DNA of 21,721 nucleotides from Coptodactyla brooksi (Eukaryota > Arthropoda > Insecta > Coleoptera > Scarabaeidae), in NCBI GenBank assembly GCA_033557675.1, contig JAWQRM010000528.1:1-21721 (forward strand), in the 5' to 3' direction. The translations under genes and the position numbers were made by a program. The notes under the pieces were generated by a model. The model was not told where the DNA came from and made no database searches. It saw only the letters and a program-made list of their open reading frames with translations. Shown here in pieces: positions 8,575 to 16,385 of this stretch (position 1 is its first letter; every line of letters starts with the position of its first letter).

Positions 8575-9961
8575 GTCGATAGTCTGCACAGTTGTGATAA
8601 TCATTAAAGAAATGCTTTATGCATAAGTATTGTTTGCACCATCTATACTTTATTATGGCCAGTGCCCTACAGATATTGTAACATGATAACTGCGAGTCAT
8701 GAAATGATAAATCCACTGGCATTCTGAAGCCCCCCGGACGTTCTTGACGGTAACCTCGTTGATGTAATTGAATAGCAAATGATGCTAAACCAATTGTGTC
8801 TGATAACTGACAAATAAATTACTTCCAGAAGCGGAAACCATAAACATCCAAGAGTTACATGATACCAGTGGTACCCGTTGGGAATGTTCTTACTGTAACT
8901 GGCCGAGCAAGTGGCACAGCATCTTCAACATCTTCAAGGCTTTGACCTGATCATGAGTCCATTAGTAAGAAGGTGTTAACCCACTCTATCACTAACTGTT
9001 TTGTAAGCTTCCAGATTTTGTGGCTATAATGTAAACATTTGGTGGACGGAACGTTGTTTGTTCTACTTTTGATGCAGATACTGTCGGTTAAGTGGTATAG
9101 CTGTGTGTGGTCGCAGAAACTGATTGTAGTTCCACCTTCTTGAATCCACGTCCAGCCAGTGTTCGACCACTACGCATTTCCAAACTGAACCCGCTTTAAC
9201 CAGTATTGTAAATACTATCTAATCCATATTACTTACTAGACATTACTCACTTGGCTCCTTGTTCAGATTTTCATAATTTTGCGGGAAACTATATTATGGT
9301 ATTTTTTGAATTTCTGTATCCACCAATGCGATCCACCAATTTCTGTATCCACCAATGCTGTATCCACCAATGCGCGCTTGAGTCTCTAAAGCCCACCTTT
9401 TTATATCCGAGTCGTGAACAATCACTTGACGGTCTATAGCACTTCTGAGTTGGTTAAACACATATTCTAACACGCAATATAACTTTCCACGTCTGCCTCC
9501 GCCGCTGGACACTTGCTGTTCCCATCGCATGTTGGACATTTTTTTTTAGAGAAAGTCGTCCTTTCCTCCCGCTGTTCCAGTATTTAACAGCATTCTGTTT
9601 ATACTTAAAATCTATATAAGTATGTTTCTAGTTCCTGCACTAGTTCAACGCTGGACATCTCTTTTTCGATATCATCATTAACTCTGTCGTCTTCCTCAAT
9701 ATCTACTAACTGTGGCCCAAGAAAGTCGGATTGTAAATCGAAATCCAGGGTGATGGTTAGTTCAGTGTCGTAAATGGGATCGCTACACCCACTCACAATA
9801 ATGTCAAACACTGTTTGTGCAAGTGCTTCTTTAGCACCATTTTGTGTAGATGCAAGTGTATCCTGGTATTGGTTATTTATTAAACTTGTTAATATTCTCA
9901 AGACGTTCAATATATTTAACGCAAACAAAGCCATTCTGGATACATCGTGGTTATCTTTCAC
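8575..9961 (-). pseudogene. pogo-like DDE transposase with helix-turn-helix domain, decayed
   Basis: From the ATG at 9961 the first 118 codons are open: a hydrophobic start (MALFALNILNVLRILTSLIN) and an acidic tail (VDIEEDDRVNDDIEKEM). A frameshift near 9610 leads to KYKQNAVKYWNSGRKGRLSL, a DNA-binding motif, and another near 9540 to RWEQQVSSGGGRRGKLYCVL and VHDSDIKRWALETQARI. The latter resembles the second half of a CENP-B-type helix-turn-helix. After a disrupted stretch the catalytic part appears at about 9215-8900: NTG*SGF (expected NTDQSGF), LEMRSGRTLAGRGFKKVELQ, SVSATTHSYT, VNTFLLMDS and RTFPTGTTGI. Then LLDVYGFRFWK and LSDTIGLASFAIQLHQR follow near 8840-8770. The order helix-turn-helix, D, D and the QPLD-like block is that of pogo relatives. 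The first catalytic Asp is Gly and the next codon a stop, so it is inactive. The placement near pogo is inferred. Confidence 0.75.
9311..9375. repeat. Short tandem repeat of a 13- to 17-base unit in the transposase
   Basis: Four copies of a unit built on atccaccaat (tttctgtatccaccaatgcg, atccaccaat, ttctgtatccaccaatgc, tgtatccaccaatgcg) replace the coding sequence right after the helix-turn-helix residues LETQARI. The expansion interrupts the transposase, so it postdates the active life of the copy. Confidence 0.85.
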
Positions 9962-10073
9962 AACATGTGTTTGATACTACTGTAACGAATAATTGTAAAG
10001 GATAGTACAAGGCACTTAATGATAATACACCTTAGCAAGCTGACTACACTCTTATATAGAGAATTTGATTTGC

Positions 10074-10156
10074 AACACATTGGTTTGCCGAGACGTAAAA
10101 AAGCAATTTACATTTACGACATGACCAACTACGCACGACCTTGTTCGCTGTTACTG
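10074..10156. repeat. Right terminal inverted repeat of the pogo-like element
   Basis: Pairs with 8123-8207 and lies about 110 bases upstream of the transposase start on the minus strand. It is in the same orientation as the end at 11079-11161, with which it shares cacattggtttgcc and ctgttactgtttgtatg. Confidence 0.85.
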
Positions 10157-10588
10157 TTTGTATGTATATTTATATTCTAACACAAGAAACAATTTTTAAT
10201 TTAAATACAATGTGACATTAAATTTAATTCCAAAAATATAAAGAGAAATGGTCTTCTGTAGGGGTACATAGAAATGACGATAACTTCCCAAAATGGGCAT
10301 AGAAAAAGATTCAAAAACCTGCAACTTTTATTTTTTCATGTAGTTTAAAGATTAAGGAAAAATAAATTTATAATATACAAGTGAGGAAACTTGGTATCTT
10401 TTAACCTCCTAACGAGCCCGTAAGTGCGCAACTTTTTTTTTTCAACTTAAAATGTACGGGTGCTAACAAGGAACGACCTGGTCTTTAGTGAAATATTGCA
10501 AACAGTATGTTTTTGGGGGCAACCTTGAGCTCCCATTACACACTCTAAAACCAAAAACGGGACGCTAAAGAAAATACCTACCTATAAG
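10157..10588. other. Unassigned spacer between the two pogo-like copies
   Basis: AT-rich with no coding frame. A less AT-rich part at 10410-10560 contains gagcccgtaagtgcgcaac, aacaaggaacgacctggtc and gggggcaaccttgagctccc, which could belong to an unrecognised element. I see no repeat of it elsewhere in the window. Confidence 0.4.
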
Positions 10589-11161
10589 GTACCACTGGTA
10601 TCACATAACCTTTGTATGTTTATGGTTTCCGCTTCTGGAAGCAATTTGTTTGTAAGTTATCAGATACAATTGCTTTATCATCATTTGCTGTTCAGTTACA
10701 TCAACGATGCAACATATTACGCATGCAAAGCTTAACACACTTGCAATTCTCCTTGCCAAGATATACCAAGTTGCAATATCTGTGAGGCACTGGCCATAAT
10801 AAGGTGTGGATGGAGCAAACAATGTTTGTGCATAAAACGCTTATCTAATGATTATCACAACTATGCAGACTATCAATAACAAATTATTTTTTGCTTTTGT
10901 TATGCCTGTTGGCAATACGAAAAGAATGATGGTGTAATTTTGTGTTGATGCTAATTGTAACTGACTATGAAGCAGAACTAGATACTTTATGATAATACAG
11001 AGACAGTAATCAGTATACAGATGTAATTTCGTTTTTAAAGATTTATTTGTAATCACTTGCGAACATTGGCAATCATAAACACATTGGTTTGCCAAGACGT
11101 AACAAAGTAATTTAAATTTACGACATGATCAATTACGCACGACCTTTCTTATCTGTTACTG
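10589..11161 (+). mobile_element. 3' fragment of a second pogo-like copy, opposite orientation
   Basis: Similarity to the reverse complement of 8123-8880 begins abruptly at ggtaccactgg and runs to the terminal repeat at 11079-11161. On the plus strand it encodes the end of the same transposase (VYGFRFWKQFVCKLSDTIAL, then SSFAVQLHQRCNILRMQSLT), followed by an in-frame stop near 10770 and 3' untranslated sequence. The two copies differ by many substitutions, so they are separate old insertions or one old duplication. The first two thirds of this copy are missing. Together with the copy at 8123-10156 it forms a long head-to-head inverted repeat. Confidence 0.82.
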
Positions 11162-11379
11162 TTTGTATGAAATATTGCAAAATTTTATTAATAATCGGAG
11201 AGATATACTTGGGTGCTTTTGCTTGCTAGATATTAAACTTGAATAAAATATTCAATATTTTATTTGTAGTTACCCAATAAACACTGTGAACAAAGTGAGT
11301 TACGAAACAAAGTAACAATTTTAATAAATAACCAATTCTAAACATTAAAATTTGAATTGTGTTCAGTTTAACATTTAAT
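11162..11379. other. AT-rich flank of the second pogo-like fragment
   Basis: No motif recognised. A short inverted pair, aataaaatattcaatattttatt (about 11242-11264), is a simple A/T palindrome. Confidence 0.4.
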
Positions 11380-12020
11380 TTCCACGCGCTATTCAATTTA
11401 ATTAGGCAAAATGTGCCTTTTTCTCTACAATCATCCGCTGTAATTATTTTTAATAAATAATTCCGCTCGCAACTAATTAACCCATTATGGTAATAATAAC
11501 GACAATTTCCGATTTGTTGCGCGCCGAAACAAAACACTATCTCGCTCCGATACGTCGGCTGTTGTTATCGACACGCGCAAACAGCAATTTGGACACTTGA
11601 TTAAACGTAATGTAAACGCCGCGTTTACGTACCTACCGCATTAATATTGTATTTCATTAGTTACCCCCCCGGACCCCCATAGGCGATAGTTCGGTGTCGC
11701 GTCGTCTGCGACAGCCGTCCGCGACGCCACCTGTCGGCGAACACCGCCGAACGCAGCTATCCGTAAAAATCGCGCTAGATGGCATAATTGCGGCCGACGG
11801 CGGAAAGTCAGCGAAAAAATCATAAATAATTTACCGTATCATTTTATCATAATTTCAGCGCATAAATTTTAGAACAGCCCTCGGCAAGAGACCGAGACCG
11901 TCCGCGATATCAAGTGGGTGCGAGCGAGAGCACGAGCGCGTCGGCCGTGCTTGCTTAATCCAATATTTACCGCCTCTACTGGTTCGACCTTACTACCCTC
12001 TCGTCGACAACTATTACCGC
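11380..12020. promoter_or_regulatory. CpG-rich block with homeodomain-like AT motifs, possible enhancer or promoter
   Basis: This is the most CG-dinucleotide-dense part of the window (gcgcgccgaaac, gacacgcgcaaacag, gtcgcgtcgtctgcg, gcgagcgagagcacgagcgc), mixed with TAAT-type motifs (taattaaccc, cataaataatttaccg, ttttatcataattt). It also has a small perfect inverted repeat, gtaaacg-ccg-cgtttac, near 11610-11626. No transposon motif is visible and no frame is persuasive as protein; a 60-codon minus frame at 11641-11823 is rich in Arg and Ala and is probably chance. Composition and motif mix suggest old unique DNA, possibly a regulatory region or the promoter of a gene beyond the window. No transcript evidence is available. 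Confidence 0.35.
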
Positions 12021-12137
12021 ACGTACAGGAAGAATTCAAGAGATAAAAAACGCTTAGCTTTTACATACTATTGCATAACGCAGTCGCTTCATCGAGAAGC
12101 GATATCCACAAGGTGCCCATAAGATTTTAATTAAATT

Positions 12138-12857
12138 GAAAGGTTTAGAGAGTATAAATATTTTATGTAATTACATATTCTGCATTTCTTCTGGCAATTC
12201 CAACCTTTCTGACAGTAGCATGATTCCACGCTCATAAAACTTCTTATCCTTGCTGGCAAAAAAATTATCCAAGTAATTTTTCACGACTTCACTTGAAGTA
12301 AAGGTTTTCCTTCCAAACAATTTGTAGAGACCGAAACAACTAATAATCAGAAGGTGCCAGATCTGAAGAACATGATAGGTATGGCAGTACATCCCATCCA
12401 AGCTGTAAAAGCTTTTGGAGAGTTACCAAACTGGTATGCGGTCTCGCATTACCTTGGTGGAACACTGTACCTTTTCTATTGATCAATTCTGACTTTTTCT
12501 GTTTGAGTGAATCATGCGATTTGTCCGCTTGATGACATTACATTTTAGAATTGTTCGTCATATTGTCCCAAACATTTTGAAAAGTACTCCCAAGAATTTT
12601 GCAAACTTGCAAAAAATATTGCAGTTTTGCAAAAAAAATGCAAACCAGCTTCGACGCTGGCATTTTGTCAATACATCTTTTCCAGACACATCGACTACTT
12701 CTTTTCATGCTTGAACGTCATTGTTACCTTTTTTGTACTAAAAACGCAAAATGTGCCTAAAATGCTGTTTTTGATTCTCCACGTTTAATAAGACACAGAA
12801 AGAAAAGGATTGTACAGAATCGAACAAAGTATTTTCACACATAAACTTTACAGTATC
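12138..12857 (-). mobile_element. mariner copy 2, both termini lost
   Basis: On the minus strand this copy matches copy 1 from its 5' untranslated part (aaagtttatgtgtgaaaata, near 12852) to its 3' untranslated part (atgtaattac and agagtataaata, near 12150-12175). Neither terminal inverted repeat is present, so both ends have been eroded or deleted. Like copy 1 it lacks the middle of the transposase, with similar sequence around the junction (tttgcaaaattcttgggag here, tttgcaaaatttttgggag in copy 1). This suggests both descend from an already deleted ancestor. Confidence 0.88.
12171..12782 (-). pseudogene. mariner transposase pseudogene (copy 2), start codon and catalytic Asp lost
   Basis: The start region reads VENQKQHFRHILRF, with GTG (12782-12780) where copy 1 has ATG. 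After the shared internal deletion the catalytic core reads FHQGNARPHTSLVTLQKLLQ, then GWDVLPYLS and SSDLAPSDY followed by a stop. The second catalytic Asp of HPDNARPH has become Gly, while the third (PSDY) remains. The C terminus (KTFTSSEVVKNYLDNFF, then FYERGIMLLSER and a TAA stop at 12173-12171) is in another frame. It is inactive. The distinct lesions show that it decayed independently of copies 1 and 3. Confidence 0.88.
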
Positions 12858-13157
12858 GGAATATACAATGCATATATATTCCGACGTATATGCATAGTGG
12901 GTATTGCAATGTTTATTATGTAAATAAACATCTCTTTTGGCCTTTTCATTTGCTTTTTTAACAGTACATATCCTCAAATGAACTGTAATATAAAAAAAAT
13001 TACCGCATACTTCAAAAAAGCATGCCGTTGAATGCCGATATAACTACAAGCTAACATCAAACCGTTAGCCAAATTATTAACGCAAAAGGAAAGTTTAAAA
13101 TAGAAGAATTAAAAGTGCTGCTGCAATAAATACACAAAAAAAATTGTAGCCGGTAGA
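12858..13157. other. Unassigned stretch between mariner copy 2 and the hairpin
   Basis: AT-rich, no recognised frame. Directly at the mariner breakpoint overlapping A/T palindromes occur (cggaatata / tatattccg around 12857-12883, and tgcatata / tatatgca), which may have contributed to loss of the mariner end. Confidence 0.4.
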
Positions 13158-13243
13158 GGATAGTTCGTGAACTTACAGTTATATTTCCTCGCCTTGCATT
13201 AAAGTGCAAGGTGAGGAAATATAACTGCTACCACAACCTATCC
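13158..13243. repeat. Long hairpin, 23-bp stem with 6-base loop and imperfect basal stem
   Basis: The core arms are 13176-13198 (cagttatatttcctcgcctt...) and 13205-13227 (...aaggtgaggaaatataactg). They pair over 23 bases with one G:T difference, around the loop ttaaag. The stem continues outward imperfectly (ggatag at 13158-13163 with ctatcc at 13238-13243), giving an 86-base fold. Size and shape resemble a microRNA precursor, but no transcript or conservation is known. It may equally be a fold-back duplication like others in this window. Confidence 0.7.
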
Positions 13244-13519
13244 CGAAGAATTACCTAGCATGGTTGAAAAGAGTAATGACGCTAAGTAACAAATTAAGAC
13301 GCATGTACACTTTTCCTATTTCCTACAACCAGTAGAATAACAAAACGTGGATGACAACTCACCTGTTCACAGCAGGGACTAACTGGATATTTTACACCCA
13401 ATGTTGGGATCAACTATTCCGAGAAAATATTCCATTTAAGCTGTTACCGGTTCTTAACAATGCATTTATACATCCTAAAGCATTGATGAAGCAGAGGTAA
13501 TTATTTGACAGGCATAGCC

Positions 13520-13558
13520 TACTGTGGCAACTACAGCAAGGTTGTAGTTGCCACAGTA
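13520..13558. repeat. Perfect 16-base inverted repeat with 7-base loop
   Basis: tactgtggcaactaca (13520-13535) pairs perfectly with tgtagttgccacagta (13543-13558) around gcaaggt. It lies at the point where the Tigger-type coding sequence breaks off, so it may be linked to the deletion or rearrangement there. Confidence 0.85.
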
Positions 13559-13769
13559 ATTCCTCCAACGGATCTAAATAAAATAACTCAAAAACTACTT
13601 GGTACTTAATTATATACAAAACCTCGGCCTACATAATATATCATACACTATATTCGTATCTATAAAAATTAGATCTCAAGTTTCATGCACAACTTGGATG
13701 GGTTGGGTTAGTCACTACTTCGCCAAACGACATAGCTGAAGAAGTACTGGAAATAGCAAGAGAATTGCA

Positions 13770-14336
13770 TTGGGTTGTTCGGAAAGTAATTTCGTTTTTC
13801 TTTCGCAGCGGAGGAGTTAGTTGTATTTTAACCAGCCAAGACATTGCAAAATTTATGTTTGAAAATATTTTGTTCGGTTCTGTGCAATTGTTTTCTTTTT
13901 GTGTCTTATGAAACATACAGAATCAAAAACAGCATTTTCGGTACATTTTGCTTTTTTATTATAGAAAAGGTAAGAATACCGTTCAAGTGAGAAGAGAATT
14001 TGTAAACTGGTTTGCAAATTTTTTATCCAGTTTTTACAGGATATATGGGATATACTCCACACCTATCACATTCTCCAGATCTGGCACCTTCCCATTATTA
14101 CTTGTTTCAGTTCCTACAAATTTTTTTTAGACGGCAAAACCTTCACTACAAATGAAGCCGTCAAAAATAACTTAGATCAGTTTTTTACTAACACAAATCA
14201 GAAGTTCTATGAGCGTGCAATCAACTAATATTGAACTAAAATGGTAAATATGCAATTACATAAAATATTTATATTATCTAAGAAAAATGCCTTTCATTTT
14301 CACAAAAAAAACGAAATTACTTTCCGAAGAACCTAA
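13770..14336 (+). mobile_element. mariner copy 3, 567 bp, nested in the Tigger remnant, CA flanks
   Basis: The left end (13770-13796, ttgggttgttcggaaagtaa...) and the right end (14310-14336, aacgaaattactttccgaag...) are near-perfect 27-base terminal inverted repeats. The interior keeps the 5' untranslated part, a start region reading FAFLL-*KR rather than an open frame, EFVNWFANFLS, then a deletion to SPDLAPSHYYLF, where the third catalytic Asp (PSDY) is His. It is shorter than copy 1 and non-autonomous. The flanking dinucleotide is CA on both sides (13768-13769 and 14337-14338) instead of TA. Removing the element plus one CA restores the Tigger reading frame as ARELHIVVDFEDV, which confirms the insertion boundaries. 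Confidence 0.92.
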
Positions 14337-14729
14337 CATATTGTAGTAGATTTTGAAGACGTGGCTGATTTATTGCTCTCTCATGACACAGCTTTAACCG
14401 ATAAGGAATTGCTGCTTATGGACGAGCTTGCTGAGATAAAGTTTAGTAGTGATGATGTAAAATTTATTGATGATGAAATGCCAACAAAAGGTGTCGAATA
14501 TTTGATAAATTGAATTAAGATAGAATTCGCAGTATTTAAAAGAATTGGCATCAGATTTGAGCGAAATATTAGTGCTGGTAAAATGTTATCAAATGCCATT
14601 GCATGGTAAGAAAAGAAATTCTCCCTGAAGGGAACATTTTATCGATACAACAAACTTCATCATACTCTTATTTTAAAAATCTGTCATATACAGGCATCAA
14701 TATCGCAACTAATTCGTCCCCCGCAAAAG

Positions 14730-14776
14730 TTTACTTTTTATTTTTATGTTTAAAAGTAAACATAAAAATAAGTAAA
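14730..14776. repeat. Near-perfect inverted repeat at the end of the Tigger remnant
   Basis: The arms are 14730-14752 (tttactttttatttttatgt...) and 14757-14776 (taaacataaaaataagtaaa). They pair apart from a 3-base insertion, with a 4-base loop. It closely follows the last Tigger-type codons. It is either a fold-back duplication or a degenerate terminal structure. Confidence 0.8.
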
Positions 14777-15479
14777 AAATGTTTAAAGTTGTATTATGTT
14801 TAGAGTTGCAATGGAAATAAAACAGCATGCTATAACACTATGCAAAAAATCTAAAAAGATATATTATTTGATTCGTGCTGAATCCGTTTTGTTGCGGTGT
14901 TCTGTAACTGAATCCGCGATGTTTACGAGGTATACTGTATTTAGAAATGAGATGCAAATGTTTTTGTTCCGAAATTCAATTAATTTGAAATAAATTATAT
15001 TCATAAGAAATGTAATAAATGTATTATTAATGCTTTAATACTAAAATAAACATAATAAACAATATCGATTATAACATCCCTCCCATATTATTTTTAAAAA
15101 TTGTATGTCGAAATTGTGGTATAATTTTCAGTAACTTTTGCTTCTTTTTTAAATTAAAAATTTGACATGATAATATTGAATGCAATTATTGACGGTTTTA
15201 TTTTGGGGTACGCATGCAGACTTAAAATAATGAAAGTACATTACACGGTAATGTACTAAATATTATTAAATCATAGCTTACAGAAAATAAAGCTGATCGT
15301 TACATGAAAAATGTGAATCATAACTATTTTCGAAATCTTGAAACGAAAACAGTTTCACATTGTGCATCGATTGAAAAAGAAGCAAAATTTAATTCGAAGT
15401 CAGATTCTAAAGAGGAATATTGGGACTAATTCTTGATTCTAACCGAGATTAAGAACGAAATACCCTCTTGCCCTATAGG
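14777..15479. other. Unassigned AT-rich stretch
   Basis: The open frame at 14796-14993 (65 codons) has no recognisable motif. A small inverted repeat, agtacatta-cacgg-taatgtact, lies at 15235-15257. Tigger-type sequence may continue a little past 14750, but I cannot follow it. Confidence 0.4.
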
Positions 15480-15720
15480 ACTGTATTTTTTCAATTATGC
15501 ATATAACTCGAGAATCGTTGATTTTAAGTACTTCAACCTCAATTTTTACGAAATCCTTATTGTGACCAGATTATATAATAATTAGCTTGTGTGTAAAGTA
15601 TTGTCTTACTCAGTCTAATGTGGCAAATCAAAAACGACACACAAATGGACAGACGGACGGGCAGACCAACCACCAAGAATAGCACAGATAGGCTACAAAA
15701 AGTCTAATTCCTCAAGATCC
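15480..15720. repeat. Probable interspersed-repeat fragment ending in a GACGGAC-type tail
   Basis: The segment contains aactcgagaatcgttgattt and ends in the run cacacaaatggacagacgga followed by cgggcagacc. Tails of repeated GACGGACAGACG-like units are common at the ends of dispersed repeats in arthropod genomes. No second copy lies in this window, so the family is not defined. Confidence 0.35.
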
Positions 15721-15943
15721 ATCAAAATCTTAACATCATTTTTTTTTACAAATGCAATACTTTCTCTTTATACCTACCGGTAAGAGAAAATAATATATAG
15801 TAGTTTAAATATAATTACTTTGGGAACCATCTCAACTACCAATCTTTAAATTATTCCTTCAATTTTAAAAGACAACAAGGAGCAAGCACCGCCTCCAACA
15901 GGAACTCACACGATATATTTAAATGTAGGTGTCTAAGCATTTA

Positions 15944-16383
15944 TTAGGATGGATCAAATGAAAACGGAGCAGAGGCCATTAAACCAAAAGTGTAGTACAT
16001 ATTTAGAAGAATGGTAACTGGCCTGAAATGTAGTTGCTGATGTGACAATTTTTCTCAATTTAAAAAAATTTATGAAAAAAAAATTTCTAAACATTTTTGA
16101 CCAAAATCTTTTTTAATTTGAGAAAAAATTTGTGAAATTTGTGAAAAATGTTCTTAAATTGAAGAAAACGGAAAACAGAAACAGTTTGAATGAACGGTAA
16201 TTGCCGGTTATCATCCTCATATAATTTTTCTTTTGCACACCACGTACCGCCACTTAGTGAGTGAAAAGCATGCGAATTCTTTTCGTCACACCACCAACTA
16301 CATTTCAGGCCAGTCTCCATTTTTCTAAATACCATACTTTTGGTTTAATAGCCTATGTCTCGTTTTCATTTGATCCACCCTAA
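15944..16383. mobile_element. 440-bp non-autonomous element with long inverted repeats and TA flanks
   Basis: The left end begins ttaggatggatcaaatgaaa at 15944. The reverse complement of the right end begins ttagggtggatcaaatgaaa at 16383. The inverted similarity runs about 105 bases inward on both sides (shared blocks include attaaaccaaaagt, ggcctgaaatgtagtt and tgtgac). TA lies on each side (15942-15943 and 16384-16385), the Tc1/mariner-type target. The centre is A/T-rich and carries no transposase. An 82-codon minus frame at 16087-16335 spans the right arm and looks like chance. It is a MITE-like deletion derivative, unrelated in its ends to the mariner copies above. Confidence 0.85.
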
Positions 16384-16385
16384 TA

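Larger units (their letters stand above)
8123..10156 (-). mobile_element. pogo-like DNA transposon with about 84-bp terminal inverted repeats
   Basis: The left end (8123-8207) and the right end (10074-10156) are inverted copies of each other, sharing among other blocks aaggtcgtg, ttggtcatgtcgtaaat and aaaccaatgtgtt. Both tips can be read as starting CA(T/G)T(G/A)AC, like the CAGT/CAGG tips of pogo-type elements. Between them a decayed transposase occupies the minus strand. The element is 2,034 bases, a normal size for the group. The exact tip is uncertain by 10-15 bases, because the right end of this copy and that of the fragment at 10589-11161 share a further tttgtatg outside. No TA duplication is visible. 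An AT-rich insertion of about 200 bases (8352-8560) interrupts the 3' untranslated part. Confidence 0.82.
13291..14750 (+). pseudogene. Tigger/pogo-type transposase remnant, interrupted by mariner copy 3
   Basis: The pieces are in family order. At 13291-13500 one frame gives KLRRMYTFPISYNQ, a stop, then TWMTTHLFTAG and ENIPFKLLPVLNNAFIHPKA. This matches the 'W-M-T ... L-F' and 'K-x-L-L-x-L-D-N-A-P-x-H' blocks of Tigger-type transposases, with the catalytic Asp of DNAPGH now Asn. A gap with a hairpin follows. At about 13702-13769 GLVTTSPNDIAEEVLEIARE leads into the mariner, and after it VDFEDVADLLLSHDTALTDK and ELLLMDELAEIKF continue, a Tigger C-terminal region. Then come ISAGKMLSNAIAW (about 14557-14607) and, in another frame, EILPEGNILSIQQTSSYSYF (about 14615-14674). 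The last part resembles the PCNA-binding box known at the C terminus of pogo transposases, though its usual aliphatic residue is Ser. The N-terminal DNA-binding domain is not seen. Confidence 0.78.

Noticed and set aside
10601..11095. Two minus-strand frames of 73 and 84 codons, Ile/Cys-rich
   Set aside because: They are antisense to the second pogo-like fragment, whose plus strand encodes the transposase C terminus.
11226..11537. 103-codon minus frame beside the CpG-rich block
   Set aside because: No recognisable domain, biased to Ile, Leu and Asn as in A/T-rich noise; it ends in the CpG-rich block without a splice or promoter signal I can defend.
13520..13558. Second hairpin as a microRNA precursor or a transcription terminator
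   Set aside because: At 39 bases with a 16-bp stem it is too short for a precursor, and intrinsic terminators of this form are bacterial; it sits at a break in the Tigger remnant and fits a fold-back rearrangement.
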